A stretch of 64,000 bases of DNA, from NCBI GenBank assembly GCA_037039925.1, contig JAXRKP010000488.1, positions 87,501 to 151,500 of the forward strand. The letters run 5' to 3'. This DNA comes from Doris montereyensis. Taxonomy: Eukaryota > Mollusca > Gastropoda > Nudibranchia > Dorididae. The stretch's first letter is position 1. Every line of letters begins with the position of its first letter. Positions 60,199-64,000 of this stretch are shown piece by piece. Under the pieces are notes generated by a model, which made no database searches, was not told the origin of the DNA, and saw only the letters and a program-made list of their open reading frames with translations. The position numbers and the translations under genes were made by a program.

Positions 60199-63179
60199 AT
60201 CTATTGCTTTGACAAAATAATCTCAAATTTTCCAACTTTTGCTGTCCAGAAATTGATTGATTTTTACCTTTTAATAATTAGATTTACAATTATTTTCCTA
60301 GTGTAGAATTTCATTATTTATGATCTGTTGGGTTTTTATTTTATTTTCATGTAAAATGATTGAACGAGTGTTGAGTTTTATATATCATTTTTAAAAGTAC
60401 ATGGTGAACAATGTCATGTATATGTATGATATAGGTACAGTTAACTCCACCTGTAATGAAGCCGGTTGTAATGATCTTCGGATGTATTGATCTTTTCTCC
60501 TGAATGGGGCGTTAAGTGCACAAAATTATTTTCCCTTGTAACTCTTTTGTGTGGAGCCAGAAGCCCTTCTTTAATTATAGTAAAATATGAGGGCAGTGAG
60601 TAACCCACGTCATTATTCATAAATAATAATGTTAAAACAAAAGCAGTATACCTACTGCTACCATTTATACTCTTGTTAATAATCCTTCTAATACTGTAAA
60701 TAAAAAAGCCAACATTTGTGGTGATGATTATTATAATAAAAAGAGAAGTAGAAGGAGAAGGAACAGGATGATCACTGGTAATGATAATAACACAAACTAG
60801 ATCTACAATTAGAAATTATAGAGTAGTAGTACATAACATTCTACATGTTGCTATTTTTATAAGTGGCGCTTTTTACAAGATTAATATATTATCTATTTTC
60901 TTTGTTTGAACTGAGTTAGATTGATGTACGGCCTCACATTTTATGCAAAAGTATTATAGGATTTTTCATTGAGGAAATGCAGCGACACGAAAGTGTTACC
61001 ACAGCCAATCTTGGGAATACCTGAAAAGAGATAAACGCCCTGTAGTTTTACATTTTGATTCATAGTTTTAAAATGTAATTTCATATTTTGTGAAATCTGT
61101 TTTCAATTCTCAAATTCTCTAACAAATTATTAAATGTCTCAACCTTACTAAAAGTTCCAATTTATTATTTTTTTTTCGTGTACTTTTTCTTTCAACTCAT
61201 TCATTTGACAGGAGAACCAAAGACCGTATATTGTTTATGTAAGACATTTCAACTCGGCTGTTTTTGTCCTCGTTGGGGTAAAATCTAAAGCTTACCGTGC
61301 GCGTGAAATCAGCGGCAAGCCTACGCGCTCAGTGAGATTCAGCGACAGTCACTTTCGTTTTTGTTTTCCCCCTGTCCTTTTACACGTGCTTTCAAATGTT
61401 GGTTTGTTACGTGACTGTGAATTACTTTCGTCCTCAACATATATTCCTACATACATCCTTTCTCAGCTGACCCACTTTTCTCTACCACTCCTGCATCTAT
61501 CAAACAATTACTTGTAATGCATCCATATCAGTCTGGTCTACACCCCTTTCTGTCCTCACACTTTCTTTGTTGTCGGTCGTCAGTTGTGATTCTCTTCACA
61601 CGTACATCTTAAACTTACTATTAATACAGTAGGTATTCTACATATAGCCTTGATTCAGTCTTCATAATATCCTAGTTACTTTGTGTCAATGTTTACTTGC
61701 ATCATTAGTAAATCTACGAACCTGTCTGTTTACTAAACGCGTAACAATTTTGACCTCCGTTTTTTTAACATGGATGTGTTGATCGTGGATTATTTAAACC
61801 AAGCTTGTAGCTTGTTGAAGTGATTACCCTTTTCGAGGCTGTATTTCAAACTGATTTTCAGAGGAACCTAAGGAACGATGGCATTCGTCAATACTTCAAA
61901 AAAAAATGCTTAGTCTATCAAATGCCAAGCAGCTCAAAATCTCCGGATTGTGACTGTAGCACACCTACTTATGTGGCCACTTTATACCTTACGACAAGCT
62001 CACCACAAACTTACACTCAGAAATCACGCCATGAAACAAAGACCTCAGAAGAACACAGCAAAAAAATTAAGAAAGTATAGCACAGATAAAACCATGTGTT
62101 GAAAGCCATTTCTTTTGATCCCCGTATTTGAAACCAGACCGAATAGTTTGTAAGTGGTAAATGTTAGTATTGGTTTGTTTGCCTGCTTTTGTCTAGACAT
62201 TTAATGATTCTTTGTTTCCTGATTGTCTTGTCTTATACTTTACTTTCTTTGTGTTCCCTGTTTCTTATGGTTGTCTTTTTTTTATTAATATTTAAGAGCT
62301 TATGCTTTTTTCACCTGATGATGACTGTTTTACAATCTTTGTCATTGTTTTAAAACACAAGCATGGCATGATTTTATTGTGAAGCATGTTATTGTTTACG
62401 GCATTGGTGACGAGTAACAATTAATTTGACATAGAATAGATAAATTACGGCTCAATTTTCTCCATTTAGATTGTATTTAAATAAGCCGTTTTTAGTTTTA
62501 CAATACAAAAATTCCTGTTTGTGCTATAGGTGGGACACGTCTCTTTTCGTTGTATAGACGCGGCACAGCACAGCAGGTGAAGAGGGAAGAAAGGCAATGT
62601 GGACTCTCTTCATCCATTTTATCAGCTCGCTAGTGAAACGTCTTATAATATACATTGTTTGAGAGAACATCTTCATCCAGAACTAGAACCTAATATAAAT
62701 AGATCTAGACACAGGGAGATACAACATATTTTATTACAAGAGTGATATAAAAACCTCAATTATTATTTAGAGTATAATAATATGGCAACACAAGAATAAG
62801 TAGCTCTAGCGTTCTGCTTTCCGGCTGGCACTGGCAAGAATAAGTCGTGAAATGACACTCATAGGATGTCAAAGATGCCATAGCAACTTTATTCCTACAA
62901 TTTTATGATGTATATCTAAATTAATCGAGTCATGTATGTTGATTCACATGTAAAGATAGGTAATATTTAAATGTTAAAGTCAGCGCGACGTCTTCTCCTG
63001 TCACTATACAATGAATAGCACTAGTACAAAAGAGTTACACTGATCTGGGATATCACGCAATGCATCATAGGACAGATTGGCAGGAGGAGCTAAACGCCTC
63101 ATTGACACCACTGTCATTAAACCTCTATGAAAATTATGCAGTTCTCAATCTGAATAATACATTGTAGAAATCAATAATG
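60199..63179. other. Intergenic DNA without recognised genes
   Basis: No conserved exon is recognised in about 3 kb. The open frame 61820-62080 (MITLFEAVFQTDFQRNLRND...) has ordinary composition but no motif I know. The fragment gttaactccacctgtaatga near 60440 resembles ends of common DNA transposons, but I could not define an element. Confidence 0.35.
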
Positions 63180-63650
63180 ATGAAATTACAACGGACAGTT
63201 TATAGACGTATCATCGAGGTGATTCCAGTCAATGGTGGTACGGATGAAGAAAGAATTTCTGTGTAAGTGTTTGCATGGGATGTTGGTATTGTGTAGCAAT
63301 TTGTGCTGTTTGTGACCTATGTCTATTTGTGACCTATGTCTATTTGTAATGTTATATTCGTTGTGTGGTTTTCGAATTTTTGTGGTTTGCAGATGCACTT
63401 GGGACTAGGAATTTCTCTGGGGGAATTGATGGAGTCCTTCCTCTGACAATTTTGAACATGAAGTCTAGTCTGAGCTGTTTTCTTTGAGGTCTTGATCTTG
63501 GAGCATTTATGAAATGCAGTCTGGTGTTCTTGAGCTGTAATCTCCGGTGATGAAACGAACTGCCTGTGGGAATCATTTCTTATGCTTATTACCTCATTGA
63601 AATGATTCGGGCATTTGTTTACTTGTGTCAAAGCATTAGGGACTGGGTAA
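63180..63650 (-). mobile_element. 3' end of a CR1-like LINE
   Basis: Minus-strand fragments give RLDFMFKIVRGRTPSIPPEKFL near 63490-63400 and, in another frame, NSFFIRTTIDWNHLDD near 63250-63200. These match the C-terminal tail of the LINE group whose reverse transcriptase lies at 7590-8890. A 17-base unit (gtgacctatgtctattt) is duplicated at 63314-63347. Confidence 0.7.
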
Positions 63651-64000
63651 ACTGAATGTATCTATACACATAGTGTGTAAAAGGGGTGGAGGTTTGTGAG
63701 GGTTGATAGATGGGAGCAATGAATGCGACTTACAATGTTTGCAAGACTCAGTAATTATAATCAATCCTGTTAATTTCATTGTGCATTTGTCATTCTGGGA
63801 AGGGCTGTCATCAGGACAAAGCTTTAAGTTTAAGGAGTGATGATTTAGAGAAGATATGTACTAAACAACTTTGTTCCTGAGATGAGTGAATGCACAGTAA
63901 CTTAGCCTTTGTTATGATATGAATGTCAAGGGAATGAACTGTTCCATTCAGTAATGCAATAAAAAAAGTTTTGTCCCATTTGTGGTAAAATTGCCTTTTC
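63651..64000. other. Unassigned DNA at window end
   Basis: No feature recognised. Confidence 0.4.

Overview
This 64 kb window is AT-rich, intron-rich animal nuclear DNA. It has GT-AG introns, hundreds of bases of (CT/GA)n, (GAA)n, (AAT)n and (TA)n, fragments of several non-LTR retrotransposons, and several tRNA-derived SINE-like families. Many clusters of overlapping AGATCT/TCTAGA hexamers add to this picture. The repeat style and protein similarity suggest a lophotrochozoan, most likely a mollusc, but the species cannot be named from the sequence. There are no rRNA genes, CRISPR arrays or prokaryotic operons.

Two conserved single-copy-type genes lie on the + strand. ASNSD1 (asparagine synthetase domain-containing protein 1) occupies 9651-23643 in ten coding exons. 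Its class II glutamine amidotransferase domain is in exons 1-4 and its PP-loop asparagine-synthetase-like domain in exons 6-10. PUM3 (Pumilio homolog 3/Puf-A, the Puf6-type ribosome-biogenesis factor) occupies about 36003-54204 in eighteen coding exons, with a polyadenylation signal at 54351. All exon phases agree in both genes, provided that three single-base changes in ASNSD1 and four in PUM3 are treated as indels. Most of these fall in short A or T runs. That pattern suggests uncorrected consensus errors in the assembly; independent decay of two essential-looking genes is less likely. With the seven sites corrected, the products would be about 772 and 777 residues.

Layout: 1-1200 is a broken gene of a repetitive metazoan family, interrupted by an inverted-repeat element. 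1940-2470 holds SINE-like repeats, then a (GAA)n array. 2800-5508 is a decayed LINE ending in a huge trinucleotide array (to 6000). 7590-8890 is a second LINE. ASNSD1 follows, with its introns carrying SINEs, a (TA)n array, a (CT)n array, an 881-bp MITE-like element and a LINE 3' end. 23.6-34.9 kb is intergenic and repeat-rich, and includes a 2.1-kb nested inverted-repeat element (29201-31297) with an apparent 9-bp target-site duplication. PUM3 follows; one intron holds a minus-strand LINE and a 66-bp x3 tandem repeat, and its last intron holds a 170-codon antisense ORF. Downstream of PUM3 (54.4-58 kb) is a cluster of SINEs in one orientation. The rest is microsatellite, AGATCT-rich DNA and a minus-strand LINE 3' end near 63.2-63.6 kb.

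I found no operon-like or multi-gene undescribed system. The items most worth a second look are the 29.2-31.3 kb inverted-repeat element, the seven frameshift sites, the MITE at 16.9-17.8 kb, the minus-strand SINE-like family with an ATCTTT tail, and the antisense ORF in the last PUM3 intron.
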